From the NCBI GenBank assembly GCA_965222705.1, contig CBDCUO010000034.1, positions 1-64,000 on the forward strand: DNA of 64,000 nucleotides, in the 5' to 3' direction. The position numbers and the translations under genes were made by a program. The stretch is from JAFMDF01 sp965222705. Its GTDB lineage: Bacteria > Bacteroidota > Bacteroidia > Chitinophagales > Saprospiraceae. Shown one piece after another: positions 19,092 through 29,966 of the stretch (positions are counted from its first letter, which is position 1; every line of letters begins with the position of its first letter). The notes beneath the pieces were generated by a model. The model was given only the letters and a program-made list of their open reading frames with translations, was not told where the DNA came from and searched no databases.

Positions 19092-22000
19092 TTATTCGAT
19101 GATTACCATCTTTCTGGTAGCCACTTTATCTTTAGACTCTAGCTGATAGTAAAGTACGCCAGTAGATCCCAATTCTTTTGCATTTAGAATTATCTGATGA
19201 TAACCCCTTGCATAATCATTAGTAATCGCTTTCAATACTTTACCTTGCACATCCATTACTTTCAATGTAGCTGCTCCCGTTTCTGGCAAGTTAAAGCCAA
19301 TTACTGTTTCACCATTGAATGGATTTGGTGTATTCTGTTTCAACTCAAAGATAGAAGCCATATCCGCAGAAGTGAAGTTGATATTTATATCCAACAAGTC
19401 TCCAGCAGTATTATAGGCTTCCGCAGTAGTGAAATCAGAACTTACAGAAATAAAATCACTTAACAGTCCAGTAGCAGTAGCTTTGAAGGTTAAGGCAAAT
19501 AATGCTGCATCTGCAGTAGTTTCGCCATTCCAACTCGTGGTCAATAGACCTCGCTGAGACATATTGGTATTGAAGTTGGCAGCTTTCGCTACACCTTCTA
19601 CCAATTCAGCAAATTCTAGTCCCACAAAGTTCATCGTGAACTGATAGCCTTGTGTAGATTCAATATCAGCAGCCGTAAATTCTACGGTTACGGTTTGACC
19701 CGCCTCTACGAATTGGTCTGCTGCATTGAAGGTCAAGGTACCATTAGTACTCCGTACTTCTGCTCCTAATAGGCTGTTAACCAAGGCACTGCCATTAATA
19801 TCTCCTACTTTTACACCAATGAAATTCACATTTGGCATATCCGTAGTCAAATTGTCAATGTTCACAAACTCCCCAAAGGCTTCCGATGCTGGGTTGGCTG
19901 AAGTAAAGCTGTATGCTGCATCTACAAAGCGCCAGCTATCATTATTTGGAAAATCATTGGTGATGCCCAAGATCAACTGACGAACTTGTACCATGTCAAA
20001 TGCCGTAATCGTACCAGACTTATTCACATCTGCTGCGATGTACTTGTACGGTGTATCGAACTCGGAAATTCCCAAAATGTGTTTGCTAATCAGTACCAAA
20101 TCGAAAGTAGAAACGCCATTCAATGGGTTGATATCTTTCGTTGGTGTGACGGAGTAGTTGCCGCCGTTGGGTAGCATGAATTGGAAATGTCCGTCCGAGG
20201 CAGTAGTCATAGAACGCTGGGCTCCGCCATTGATAGCGATACCAACAGATTCTATGTTCTCTCCGTTTGGATTTCGCACAAAACCAGCGACCATCATATC
20301 ACCAGGCTCAAATCCAGTACAAAATCCCAATACGTCCTGAACATCTACAGTGGTAGCAACAACATCCCAGTTGCCTTCTTCATCAATCACATAAATACTA
20401 ACGGTGCGTGTACCAAGATGTCGGCAAGTAAGGTCAATATTTTGTCCTAGTTCTCGTACATCATCGGCTGTCTGAATATCTGGAGAAGGCTCGCCAAGAG
20501 CAATTCTAAAGTCCAACCTGTGATTAGGTGTACAATTATCAAAGCTCTTAAGCTCTAAGTCTCTCGCCCATACTTGGACAAGTGTATCCTGACCGATCTC
20601 AACAGCTATTCCTTCTTTTACAAAAGGAGTTGGTTTTCGACAATCCCAGAATGTAAAAGTAGCATCCTCACCGGAAGAATTGCCACAAGCATCCGATCCC
20701 CAGAATTCTACTTTATAAGTCCGTTTAGGCTCTACTACATAACTAAAGCTGGCACCAATACCGTCTGTACCCAAGTTGGCTGTAACGTCAACGCCGTCCA
20801 CATACAGCTTATGGGTAAAATTGGTAATGGGTATGTTCAAACAATTCGTGCCGGTAGCAGAGAAGGTTCTAAGCGTATCACACTCATAAGGTGCAGCACC
20901 AAGGTTTCTATCTTCTTCTCCGTAAGGTGACACATCACCAACGCCATAAATACAAGTATTCACTTCATTGATCGTTACTGTTGGTGCATCGTTTACATAC
21001 AATTTAATAAGTTGTGTGTATCTAAACCTCCCAAATTCGCCAGCTACACCTACTTGGACACCATTTCTGAAAACTGGGTTGTCATTAGTAAACACTCTTC
21101 CTTCCATCTCCAGACCATCTGTCCCCTCATTGTTTCTAACAATAGTTACATGCCCTTGTCCAACTTGATGTTTACACCAGTTGATTATTTCATAAGTCCT
21201 TTCAATCTTCAGACAGGCTGCTCCTGGAACTTCAAAAGTGTCTGCCGTAATTTCAAGTCCAAATATATCACAAGCACCATTGGAGACAATGTCAGAAACA
21301 TTAGGCTCCGGAGGTAAAGTTTCTCCACAAGTCAAATCAACATCTGGTGGAAACGTCAATGTCCAATTTGGCACATATTCAATTCTGATATTCTGCTCTA
21401 CCGGAGTAGAAGCATTACCACCCGCAGGAAGCCAATCAATTGCCCAATATCTACGCCTGATTCTAAGTTCTCCACAATCTTCCTGGATCAATTGATATTC
21501 TTGCTTGATCTCTATTCCGCCACATGCCTGAAGGTTATCCTCACAAACAGGGTTGCCAAAATTAGCATTATAGACCGCTAACAACGCGCCTTCTAATGGT
21601 TGCCATTCATCATCTTCCATGACGCCATCTCCGTCATCAGTAGAAACCCCTAGTTCGTCATTGTGATAATCTGTACATATTCCTGTCGTATCCGGCAATT
21701 CTCTACAGATTGGCGAGATCTTGTCTTCCACTAGTATAGTCGCCCAGCAAGTATTATAATTGCCTTTTTTATCCCAAACGCGTACTTCTACTTCTGGGTT
21801 TTCATGGACATCGTCGCATTCGATATGAACCGTTTCCCTCCAGGGATCTTCGGTTCCTTTTCTTCTGATTCGAATGCTATCAATGCCGCAGGCATCGTTA
21901 CTAGCCGGATTCGTTGCATCTCCCGCATCTATGGCGCTCCAGTGTATTTCAATTCCCTGATCGTTGGGTAAGGAAACGTGTATGGAGTCCGTGCATATCG

Positions 22001-24440
22001 CTACGGGGTCGGTAACGTCTCTGATTTCTACATTTTGCAAGACAGTATCGTTTACTAATTGCTCGTGGCAATCATCTTCCACGACCCATCTTAAGCAATA
22101 GACATCACAAGGCAATTTTTCCCAATCTAGCGGATCTTCTATCTCCCACTTAGTACCATCTTCTACTCTGAAGACGGCATCAAGTGTCACCGTTGGATCA
22201 TCATCGCAATTGTCATCAACTCGAGGTTTTCCAACCTTGGTAACATCACTGGTACAGGCATTCCCTGCTAAGTCAATAATAATAGCAGCTATCCTGCCGT
22301 CAGAAATAGTATCTAAAAATTCAGGAGGCGTTTTATCCGTATATTCGATATAGGTCGTATCCAGTATGGTGGGTCCCTGGTTTGGCGTACACCAATCCAG
22401 TACATCCCAGAATCTGAAATACTTTCTACCGCAATCTGTTGAAGCAATGGTATCCGTTCTTGGAACTAAGATATAACCGCAGGTATAGGCAGTGTCATTC
22501 AATTGGACTACTTCACCGCTAGGTACAAACTGATTATCCTTCCAAACACCAATTTTAACACCTGGTGCAGGTATAGACGCTTCGTCCGTGCATTCAGCAG
22601 AAATGTCTTCCGTTCTGTCAACATATTGTGGGTCGCTTAGATCCGGTCTAAGGATTACTACCTCTTTACTATTGGTGCCCACGTTGCCACAATCATCTTC
22701 CGCGCGGAAGTTAATGGTTGCTGTCGTAATATTCGGCCTTCCATTTTCAGCAAAACAAGGATCATCTTCCTCAAAATCTACGGTATAGGTCACCTCAACC
22801 TCATCATCACAGTTATCAATAGCTTGAGTACTCAATAAAGCTGCCAAACCCGTCGTATCGCAAGCCACTAGAGTATCCGCATCTAAATTAAACGTAATCG
22901 AAGGACTTGATTCATCTGTGAAATGAAGCGTGGTTTCGCATGCTGCCGATTTTTTGATTGGATCACAACCAGAATCTACAGCAGCCGGCGTAATGCCAAG
23001 CCCAAAATAAATCCGTTCAATCGTCACCTTCGCGGTCGCATCACAAACAGACATGCCAGCAGCTTTGATATCATCCAGCGTAATCGTCGGATAAATGACC
23101 GCGCCATGATTGTCGTAATTTTTCGTCTCTAATGTCTGCTCCTCCTTGCCAGTACCAAGCGTAACGGTAATATTATAATACATGATATCCGCTATTGTAT
23201 CGCAAGGATTCTCCAACAGATCATCCGGTCTTAGCTGTATCAGACAAGCTGCACCTATTGGCACTTCTATATCATCATTACAGATCAAAGCAGGCTCTTG
23301 GATAGAGAAGTAAACGGTATCCCGCTTCGCTTGATCTGCCAATAAGATATACTCTACGGAATAATGGCCAATCGCAAAGGTTCGGGTAATCGATGCTGGA
23401 GTAGTACTAGTTCCTCCTGAAGCCTTTAGCTTCATTTCAAAACACTTTTCGCCGTGCCAGTCTCGCACAACAGTAAGCACCGTGTCCGCAGGCCACTCTA
23501 GTTCAATATCACAAGCGGTAATTTTAGGTGCAGGAATCCTAACTCTGGCATAAGGCGGATCGTCACACTTCAGTCTAACATCTGGAATGTCCACATCGCT
23601 AAAGGTAACATTTCTGGCTTCACAATCCACCCAAGCATCCCAGCCTCTACCTTTACGATTATCATCGTCTGTTTTGAAGGTAAAGGTCAAACAGCCTGAT
23701 GGGTTAAAGTAAGGATTGCAATCTGCCTGTACCCAACCGCCGCCAGCAGCAGCAAACTGAGTTGCAACAGCACGAAAAGCAGCTTCGAGCTTTTCTAAGT
23801 GCGTACCTGGTGCAGCATTATATTCAGCTAACAAAGCATTTGCTACAGCATCGCCTTTAGCCGCCCTAACCGCCGCTACAATATTTGCAATTGGGTCTGT
23901 AACTGATACTCCTGCCTGAGCTAGCACTTTAACCAAGGCATTATAAAAATGAGAAACCGCCCCAGGATCCGCCGCCTTAAACTTGGAGATCCCCGTTCCA
24001 GTACCTGTACCAGCTAAGGGAGCATTTCCAGCTCTCAGCGCTGCCAGATTGCCATTAAAGGCAAACAGTGTATCGTCTTCTTCTAAATCAAATTCACTAA
24101 ATACCACTTTTACTCGGTGCCATTGGTCTGACGGACAAATTTCGACGGTATCTCTCCTTCCTGAATCATCAGGGTCCAGATAATTACCGTCATTTTCACC
24201 GTCATCTGTAAACCTGACACTACTGGTAGATGGTTCCCCTTCACACTCGGTAAGTCGGTACTGGGTAGCGACAGAATCAAATCCTATCTTGATGACCTCT
24301 CCCGGCTCGACGTTGACTTGCGCCATACTAAATTGTAGCCCCAGACAACACCAAGCAAAAAGTACCATCAAAGCCGACCGCCCTATAAGGGGTATCCTAC
24401 TTTGTAGCTGAAATAGCGCAAAAATCGCTTTTTTCATCAT
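19092..24440 (-). CDS. Giant T9SS-exported Cys-rich protein B with dockerin-like and cohesin-like modules
   Basis: This 1782-aa secreted protein has a signal peptide to about residue 41 (two adjacent ATGs, 24440 and 24437), then a CUB-like domain (about 45-300) interrupted by an Ala-rich helical insert of about 80 residues (coded near 23745-23980). Many Cys-rich HYR-like modules with signatures such as DDxCHEQLVNDTV and DACGIDSIRIRRKG follow. The C-terminal part holds a carboxypeptidase-regulatory-like fold, a dockerin-like pair (AADVNKSGTITAFD near 1470, GDINGSA near 1548), a cohesin-like domain (1560-1685; GYQFTMNFVGLEF) and a T9SS type A sorting domain (1698-1782; KQNTPNPF to RKMVIIE). It is 63 bp downstream of gene C with no terminator between, so C and B are likely one transcript. 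Repeated conserved modules make a structural or adhesive role likely. Confidence 0.88.
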   Translation of the reverse strand: MMKKAIFALFQLQSRIPLIGRSALMVLFAWCCLGLQFSMAQVNVEPGEVIKIGFDSVATQYRLTECEGEPSTSSVRFTDDGENDGNYLDPDDSGRRDTVEICPSDQWHRVKVVFSEFDLEEDDTLFAFNGNLAALRAGNAPLAGTGTGTGISKFKAADPGAVSHFYNALVKVLAQAGVSVTDPIANIVAAVRAAKGDAVANALLAEYNAAPGTHLEKLEAAFRAVATQFAAAGGGWVQADCNPYFNPSGCLTFTFKTDDDNRKGRGWDAWVDCEARNVTFSDVDIPDVRLKCDDPPYARVRIPAPKITACDIELEWPADTVLTVVRDWHGEKCFEMKLKASGGTSTTPASITRTFAIGHYSVEYILLADQAKRDTVYFSIQEPALICNDDIEVPIGAACLIQLRPDDLLENPCDTIADIMYYNITVTLGTGKEEQTLETKNYDNHGAVIYPTITLDDIKAAGMSVCDATAKVTIERIYFGLGITPAAVDSGCDPIKKSAACETTLHFTDESSPSITFNLDADTLVACDTTGLAALLSTQAIDNCDDEVEVTYTVDFEEDDPCFAENGRPNITTATINFRAEDDCGNVGTNSKEVVILRPDLSDPQYVDRTEDISAECTDEASIPAPGVKIGVWKDNQFVPSGEVVQLNDTAYTCGYILVPRTDTIASTDCGRKYFRFWDVLDWCTPNQGPTILDTTYIEYTDKTPPEFLDTISDGRIAAIIIDLAGNACTSDVTKVGKPRVDDNCDDDPTVTLDAVFRVEDGTKWEIEDPLDWEKLPCDVYCLRWVVEDDCHEQLVNDTVLQNVEIRDVTDPVAICTDSIHVSLPNDQGIEIHWSAIDAGDATNPASNDACGIDSIRIRRKGTEDPWRETVHIECDDVHENPEVEVRVWDKKGNYNTCWATILVEDKISPICRELPDTTGICTDYHNDELGVSTDDGDGVMEDDEWQPLEGALLAVYNANFGNPVCEDNLQACGGIEIKQEYQLIQEDCGELRIRRRYWAIDWLPAGGNASTPVEQNIRIEYVPNWTLTFPPDVDLTCGETLPPEPNVSDIVSNGACDIFGLEITADTFEVPGAACLKIERTYEIINWCKHQVGQGHVTIVRNNEGTDGLEMEGRVFTNDNPVFRNGVQVGVAGEFGRFRYTQLIKLYVNDAPTVTINEVNTCIYGVGDVSPYGEEDRNLGAAPYECDTLRTFSATGTNCLNIPITNFTHKLYVDGVDVTANLGTDGIGASFSYVVEPKRTYKVEFWGSDACGNSSGEDATFTFWDCRKPTPFVKEGIAVEIGQDTLVQVWARDLELKSFDNCTPNHRLDFRIALGEPSPDIQTADDVRELGQNIDLTCRHLGTRTVSIYVIDEEGNWDVVATTVDVQDVLGFCTGFEPGDMMVAGFVRNPNGENIESVGIAINGGAQRSMTTASDGHFQFMLPNGGNYSVTPTKDINPLNGVSTFDLVLISKHILGISEFDTPYKYIAADVNKSGTITAFDMVQVRQLILGITNDFPNNDSWRFVDAAYSFTSANPASEAFGEFVNIDNLTTDMPNVNFIGVKVGDINGSALVNSLLGAEVRSTNGTLTFNAADQFVEAGQTVTVEFTAADIESTQGYQFTMNFVGLEFAELVEGVAKAANFNTNMSQRGLLTTSWNGETTADAALFALTFKATATGLLSDFISVSSDFTTAEAYNTAGDLLDININFTSADMASIFELKQNTPNPFNGETVIGFNLPETGAATLKVMDVQGKVLKAITNDYARGYHQIILNAKELGSTGVLYYQLESKDKVATRKMVIIE

Positions 24441-24503
24441 AAGGTTATTTTAATTTTGGTTTAATAAAAGAAAGGGATGCTCCCTTCCACATTATTCACT
24501 ACC

Positions 24504-27500
24504 CTATTCGATGATAATCATCTTTCTGGTAGCTACGTTGTCTGAAGATTCTAATTGATAGTATAGTACCCCGGTCGCGCCAAGTGTTTTTGCATCCAAA
24601 GTGATTTGGTTGTAGCCTTTGGCATACTCGCCTTTGATGCTTCTCAATACTTTACCTTGTATATCCATTACCCTCAAAGTAGCGGTATTTGCTTTTGGCA
24701 ATGTAAAGCCAATCATTGTTTCGCCATTGAACGGGTTAGGTGTGTTCTGATACAAGCTAAATTCAGTTGCTTCATTGCTTGTCTTGAATTCAATGTTTAC
24801 ATTCACCAAATCTCCGGTAGTCGTATAAGCCTCTGCAACGGTAATATCAGAATTAACCGCTAGTAGCTCACTCAATAACCCAGTGGTGTTGGCTTTGAAT
24901 TTCAAGCTAAATAGCACCTCATCAGCGCTTGCCTCTCCATTCCAGGAAGTAGTCAAGAGGCCTCTTGAAGCCATATTGGTATTAAAATTACTAGCTTTCG
25001 CTACTCCTTCTACCACTTCTGCCAATTCAAGACCAGCAAAATTCATAGTAAATTGGTAACCCAAAGCAGTAGCAATATCAGCAGATTTGAAATCCACGGT
25101 TATTGCCTGTCCCGCTTCTACAAAGCGATCCATGACGTTGAAAGTCAAGGTGCCATTGGTATTTCGAACTTCTGCACCTAGCAGGCTGTTCGTCAAAGCA
25201 TTTCCATTGATATCTCCAATCTTCGCAGCAATGAAATCAAGGTCTGCCAGATTAGCATCCAGATTATTGACGCTGATGAATTCGTTGAAGTTCTCAGCAG
25301 CAGGATTGCTGGTTGTAAACTGGTGGGCTGCATCTACAAATCTCCAACTGGAGTTATTTGGAAATTCAGAAGTAATATTCAGGATTAGCTGACGGATTTG
25401 AACCATGTCGAAAGCCGTAATGGTTCCTGATTTATTGACATCTGCCGCAATGTACTTATAAGGGGTATCAAAAGTATTTATACCCAAAATATGCTGACTA
25501 ATCAATACCAAATCATAGGTAGATACCCCATTGAGTGGATTGATGTCCTTTTCAGGAGTAAGCGTATAATCGCCACCTTTAGGTAGTTCAAACTGGAATT
25601 TACCAGTTGCACCTGTAGCCATTGATTGTTGAGCGCCTCCATTTACGGTTACGTTTACTTTCTCCACATTTTCACCTGCTATATTGGTGATGCCACCAGC
25701 AACTAGCTGGGTCGGCGCACCTGTATTTAAGGAATCTCTTCCGCAAACATTATTATGGTCTTGTACATAGACATAGGTGCCAACCACATCGTAGTTGCCT
25801 TCTTCATCAATCACCACGAAACCTACGTCAAGGAAACCAAATTCCTGGTCTTCGCAAGTAAATGTGATCACCGGAGGAACTGCTTTTGCTTCTTCTTTGT
25901 TAGTCGGTCCAGCTCCATCAAGCGGATCGCCTTTAAAGATTCCTCGTTTCAATCTATGTGCAGGTGTACAGTTATCATAACTTCCTTGGTCCAGGTCTTT
26001 TGCCCAAACCTGTACGCTGCCTGTTTCGCTCATTTCTATGGCGACTCCGTGTAGTACATAAGGCGTTGGTCTTCTGCAATCCCAGAATTTGTACTCTCTT
26101 TCATCCCATACAGAATTGCCACAGCCATCAAAAGCACGGAATCTTACTTTGTAAGTAATCTTAGGCTGTACTACTTTGGTAAAGCTTGATCCTTTATCGC
26201 TATCTTTCAATTCTCCGTTTTCGTAGAATTCCCATTCAAACTGCTCAAGCGGCATATTCAAACAGTTATTCGCACTTGCAGAGAAGGTTCTTTCTTCATC
26301 GCACTCAAAAGGCTCAGATCCTGGAGTCCTGTCTTCTATTCCGTAAGGAGCCTTGTCACCTTCACCAAAAATACAAGAGTCTCCATTCATCTGAATATCA
26401 ATACTCTTATCTATTTCATTTACATACAGTTTTAATATTTGTGTATAAGTGAATCGTCCGTGATTAGCCAATGCGCCAGCAGTCGCACTTGATAGTTCCG
26501 CTCCATCAGGATGGTGTGGAATTTCATAGGCGCCTTGACCAGCTTCGTATTCGCACCAGTTGATCACTTCATAGGTTCTTTCAATCTTCATACAAAGATC
26601 ACCAGGCACTACGAAAGTTTTCTCTTTCACTTCAAGTGCAAATAAATCACAAGAACCATTGGTAATCACATATCCTGATGCTGCTGCAGGATAATTGTCC
26701 AGGGCATCTCCACAGTCCACGTCCACATCCGCAGGGAATTTTAACTTCCAGTCTGGCACATAGACTACATTGATCGTTTGGTACCTCCAAGGAGATTCAT
26801 TACCCCAATCTGTTGCCTTGTATCTTCTAATGATTTCCAATTCACCGCAATTCAATTCGGTTAATTTATACTCTTGCGTGATGCCTAGCTCTACACAAGA
26901 TAGATTATCATAACAAGCTAAATCTTTTGGATCTGTAAATAATTCATTGTAATCTTCTAATAGTGTGCCTGTCAAAGGAATAAATTCTCCGCCTGTAGCC
27001 TTGCCCAATTCCTCATTATGGAATTCGTGACAATACCTGGTTAAGGTGGGTAAGTCTTCGCAAACAGGTGGAATCTTATCCTCTACAGTAACGGTCATCC
27101 AGCAAGTATTATAATTGCCTTTCTTATCCCATACCCGCATTTCCACACTAAATGCACCGTGTGCATCATAACAATCTACTTCTACATATTTTCTCCAGGT
27201 AGGATCATCGCCACCTTTTCTTCTGATTCGAATGCTATCAAGATCACAAGCATCGTTGCTTCCGGCATCAATGTCTTGCCAGTGGATTCTGGCTCCTTGG
27301 TCACCTGGAATGGATATGTGCAATTGATCCGTACAAACTGCGGCAGGTTTGGTTACATCATCTATAAATATGACCTGAATAATGGTATCATTCACTAATT
27401 GCTCATGACACTTATCCTCAGCAACCCATCTTAGGCAGAAAGAATCGCAAGGCAATTTATCCCAATCCTCTGGGTCTATTTCCCATTCTCCTCCATCTTC

Positions 27501-29966
27501 AATTCTAACAACTCGGTCAAGTCTTACATTAGGATCTGGATCACAATCATCAGTTGCACTTGGTGCTCCTATTTTTTTGACATCATAGGTACATTCAAAT
27601 GGACCTAGTGGTATGACCAAAAAGCCTAAGGTATCCCTATCTACATCAAAATAAGGTGCTTCGGTATCTACTTCATTGATGAACTGGACATTTCTGACGC
27701 CACTTGCTGGCGCATCTGGATCTCTATTAACACGATAACGCGCCCTACTGAAAGAAGGAGGTAGAGTTGCATAGAAGTTTCTAAATGACCGCAACTCAAA
27801 AGGAGCTTGTCCAGGACGACACCAATCTAAAATTTTCCATTTTCTAAATATTTTGCTACCACAGTCATTCGCTGGGGTAGGTATATCTTCCGGAATCGCC
27901 AAATAGCCACAAATGTAGTCTTCTGTATCTAGGTAAATAACGGTTGCCGTGCTTAAGTCCACTGTATCCGCTCTGATCCTACCAACATAAACTCCTGGCA
28001 CACCAGCCCCAGCAGTATCAGCCGAAGTGGGATCCCCTGAATTGCATTCAATCTCAACATTCGCCGGCATTTTAAATAGGTAAGGTCTGATAATTCTTAC
28101 CCTTTGTTCTGCTTTTCCTACGTTACCGCACTCATCTTCTGCCTCAAGGCGGATAGTAGCCATCGTGGTATCATTTCCGCCATAGCAAGGCAAGGCCTCG
28201 TCAAGCTCTATGCTAACCACTTTGACTTCTACATCATCATCACAATTATCAATTGCCCTTACATCCAATAAGTCCCGTACTCCTGTAGTATCGCAAGAAG
28301 CAATCGTTATAACATCGGAAGAAACCCCCGAAATCCAGGGCTGAGATTGGTCGGAAAAGGTAATATCTGTGTCGCAGGAAGCCCGCTGCACACCATTATT
28401 ACAGAAGGTTAATTCATCAATTCTGCTATAATAAATGCGCTCGATCGTTACAGTCGCTTTTCCGCCGCATACATCCATTCCTGCCGCTTCAATATCTGCT
28501 ACTGTAATAACCGGATATCTAATTGGATCGCCTGTATCTGCACCGTCTTCATCAAATCCCTGGGTATATATTTTTTTCTGATCTTTCCCTTCGCCGATCG
28601 TTACCACTATATTATAATACATGGTATCGGTAATCGTATCGCAGGGATTTTCCAAAACATCGTCCGGCTGCACCACAAACTCACAAGCCGAACCAAAAGG
28701 AATAATTACATCATCGTTACAAACTAAAGAAGGAGCCTGCACAGTAAAGGTGGCTTCTTTTCTTTTATCCTCGTGGTCGTCAATTTTAAGGATAAACTCT
28801 GCTTTGTAAATGCCTATCGCAAAAGTATCCGTGATTGCATCTCTAGCACCGCTAAAAGTTAAACAAGTATCCAGACAAATTTCGCCTAATTGATCTGTAA
28901 TAATAACCTGAACAGAATCAGAAACTCCATCATTTACATCTTCCCCACATATACTTACCTCCGGTGCTGCGATTTCAATAAGCGCATAAGATTCGTCACA
29001 TTCCAGCGTTTTGCTGCTAATGCTAGGGGAAGTTTTCATTTTAACTTCTCTATCATCGCAATCCACCCAAGCTTCCCAGCCAGAGCTTTTATCATTATCA
29101 CCATCCGTTATAAAGACAAAGGTCAAGCAGCCATCGGCATTAATAAGCGGACTACAATCTGCATAGATCCAGCCGCCGAAGGGCAAGCCCGTTTCGCTGG
29201 CGTTTGCTGCGCCTACCGATTTGCCGTGCTCGGAATGCACCGCAAGTAATTCCGTATGAGTCAATAGGGCCAATAACTCATCAAGCGTTAGCAAGGCGGC
29301 AATTTCCGCATTGGTAAAGCCCGCTTGAGGGGAGGCATTAGTTTTAAGATAAGTTCTTGCCTGTGCTTCGGTTACGGCTGGTGTCGCATTAGTTGCCGAA
29401 GGAACACCTACAGCCGCTGAGTCCGCTGAAGTAGTATTAGCATCTGCTAAATAGGCAGTTATCAAAGTAGTAGAATCAATGGCGTCTATTAGCGAATCTC
29501 GGGGAGTGACGCCCCCAATAGTCGTAAGATCCAAAATACCTGCTCTGGTAGAATCTTCCAACTCTGCCGCCGTACCCTGAAAGGCATAAAGGGTATCGCC
29601 GAGTTCCATACCAAAGTCGGTAAAAACTACTTTTAGACGATTCCATTTATCTTTGGGGCAAATTTCGATGACTTCTCTTCTAGGCTCGCCCGTAGGGTCT
29701 GCATAGAGGCCATCTACTGTCCCGTCATCTGTAAATAGCACACTTGGATTATCCGTGCTCGGTTCCCCATTACACTCCGTCAATTGGTACTGGGTAGTGG
29801 AGCTATTGCTAGAGATTGCAATCGTATCCCCCGGATCAACTTCTGTCTGTGCCCCTACATTTTGCATGCCCAGACAACACCAGGCAAAAAGTACCATCAA
29901 AGCCGACTTTCCCAGCAGAGAGAGTTTGCTTTGAGGCTGAAATAGCGTAAAAATCGCTCTTTTCAT
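24504..29966 (-). CDS. Giant T9SS-exported Cys-rich protein C with dockerin-like and cohesin-like modules
   Basis: This 1820-aa protein is the largest paralog and the first gene of the C-B operon. A signal peptide (to about 40) is followed by a CUB-like domain that contains an insert of about 120 residues, rich in Thr, Ala and Leu and predicted helical (coded near 29180-29560); the insert is unrelated in sequence to the one in B. The Cys-rich beta modules that follow are close to those of B. The C terminus has the dockerin-like pair (AADVNKSGTITAFD near 1509, GDINGNA near 1589), cohesin-like domain (1600-1722) and T9SS sorting domain (1737-1820; YQNTPNPF to RKMIIIE). The sequence just before its start codon (TTTTAACCAAAATTAA) is shared with A, and the leader carries the two-hairpin elements. 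Confidence 0.88.
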   Translation of the reverse strand: MKRAIFTLFQPQSKLSLLGKSALMVLFAWCCLGMQNVGAQTEVDPGDTIAISSNSSTTQYQLTECNGEPSTDNPSVLFTDDGTVDGLYADPTGEPRREVIEICPKDKWNRLKVVFTDFGMELGDTLYAFQGTAAELEDSTRAGILDLTTIGGVTPRDSLIDAIDSTTLITAYLADANTTSADSAAVGVPSATNATPAVTEAQARTYLKTNASPQAGFTNAEIAALLTLDELLALLTHTELLAVHSEHGKSVGAANASETGLPFGGWIYADCSPLINADGCLTFVFITDGDNDKSSGWEAWVDCDDREVKMKTSPSISSKTLECDESYALIEIAAPEVSICGEDVNDGVSDSVQVIITDQLGEICLDTCLTFSGARDAITDTFAIGIYKAEFILKIDDHEDKRKEATFTVQAPSLVCNDDVIIPFGSACEFVVQPDDVLENPCDTITDTMYYNIVVTIGEGKDQKKIYTQGFDEDGADTGDPIRYPVITVADIEAAGMDVCGGKATVTIERIYYSRIDELTFCNNGVQRASCDTDITFSDQSQPWISGVSSDVITIASCDTTGVRDLLDVRAIDNCDDDVEVKVVSIELDEALPCYGGNDTTMATIRLEAEDECGNVGKAEQRVRIIRPYLFKMPANVEIECNSGDPTSADTAGAGVPGVYVGRIRADTVDLSTATVIYLDTEDYICGYLAIPEDIPTPANDCGSKIFRKWKILDWCRPGQAPFELRSFRNFYATLPPSFSRARYRVNRDPDAPASGVRNVQFINEVDTEAPYFDVDRDTLGFLVIPLGPFECTYDVKKIGAPSATDDCDPDPNVRLDRVVRIEDGGEWEIDPEDWDKLPCDSFCLRWVAEDKCHEQLVNDTIIQVIFIDDVTKPAAVCTDQLHISIPGDQGARIHWQDIDAGSNDACDLDSIRIRRKGGDDPTWRKYVEVDCYDAHGAFSVEMRVWDKKGNYNTCWMTVTVEDKIPPVCEDLPTLTRYCHEFHNEELGKATGGEFIPLTGTLLEDYNELFTDPKDLACYDNLSCVELGITQEYKLTELNCGELEIIRRYKATDWGNESPWRYQTINVVYVPDWKLKFPADVDVDCGDALDNYPAAASGYVITNGSCDLFALEVKEKTFVVPGDLCMKIERTYEVINWCEYEAGQGAYEIPHHPDGAELSSATAGALANHGRFTYTQILKLYVNEIDKSIDIQMNGDSCIFGEGDKAPYGIEDRTPGSEPFECDEERTFSASANNCLNMPLEQFEWEFYENGELKDSDKGSSFTKVVQPKITYKVRFRAFDGCGNSVWDEREYKFWDCRRPTPYVLHGVAIEMSETGSVQVWAKDLDQGSYDNCTPAHRLKRGIFKGDPLDGAGPTNKEEAKAVPPVITFTCEDQEFGFLDVGFVVIDEEGNYDVVGTYVYVQDHNNVCGRDSLNTGAPTQLVAGGITNIAGENVEKVNVTVNGGAQQSMATGATGKFQFELPKGGDYTLTPEKDINPLNGVSTYDLVLISQHILGINTFDTPYKYIAADVNKSGTITAFDMVQIRQLILNITSEFPNNSSWRFVDAAHQFTTSNPAAENFNEFISVNNLDANLADLDFIAAKIGDINGNALTNSLLGAEVRNTNGTLTFNVMDRFVEAGQAITVDFKSADIATALGYQFTMNFAGLELAEVVEGVAKASNFNTNMASRGLLTTSWNGEASADEVLFSLKFKANTTGLLSELLAVNSDITVAEAYTTTGDLVNVNIEFKTSNEATEFSLYQNTPNPFNGETMIGFTLPKANTATLRVMDIQGKVLRSIKGEYAKGYNQITLDAKTLGATGVLYYQLESSDNVATRKMIIIE

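Noticed and set aside
5875..29249. Many frames of 60-135 codons on the opposite strand of the giant genes
   Set aside because: They lie wholly inside well-supported coding sequence with conserved domains and show low-complexity mirror composition; they are shadows.
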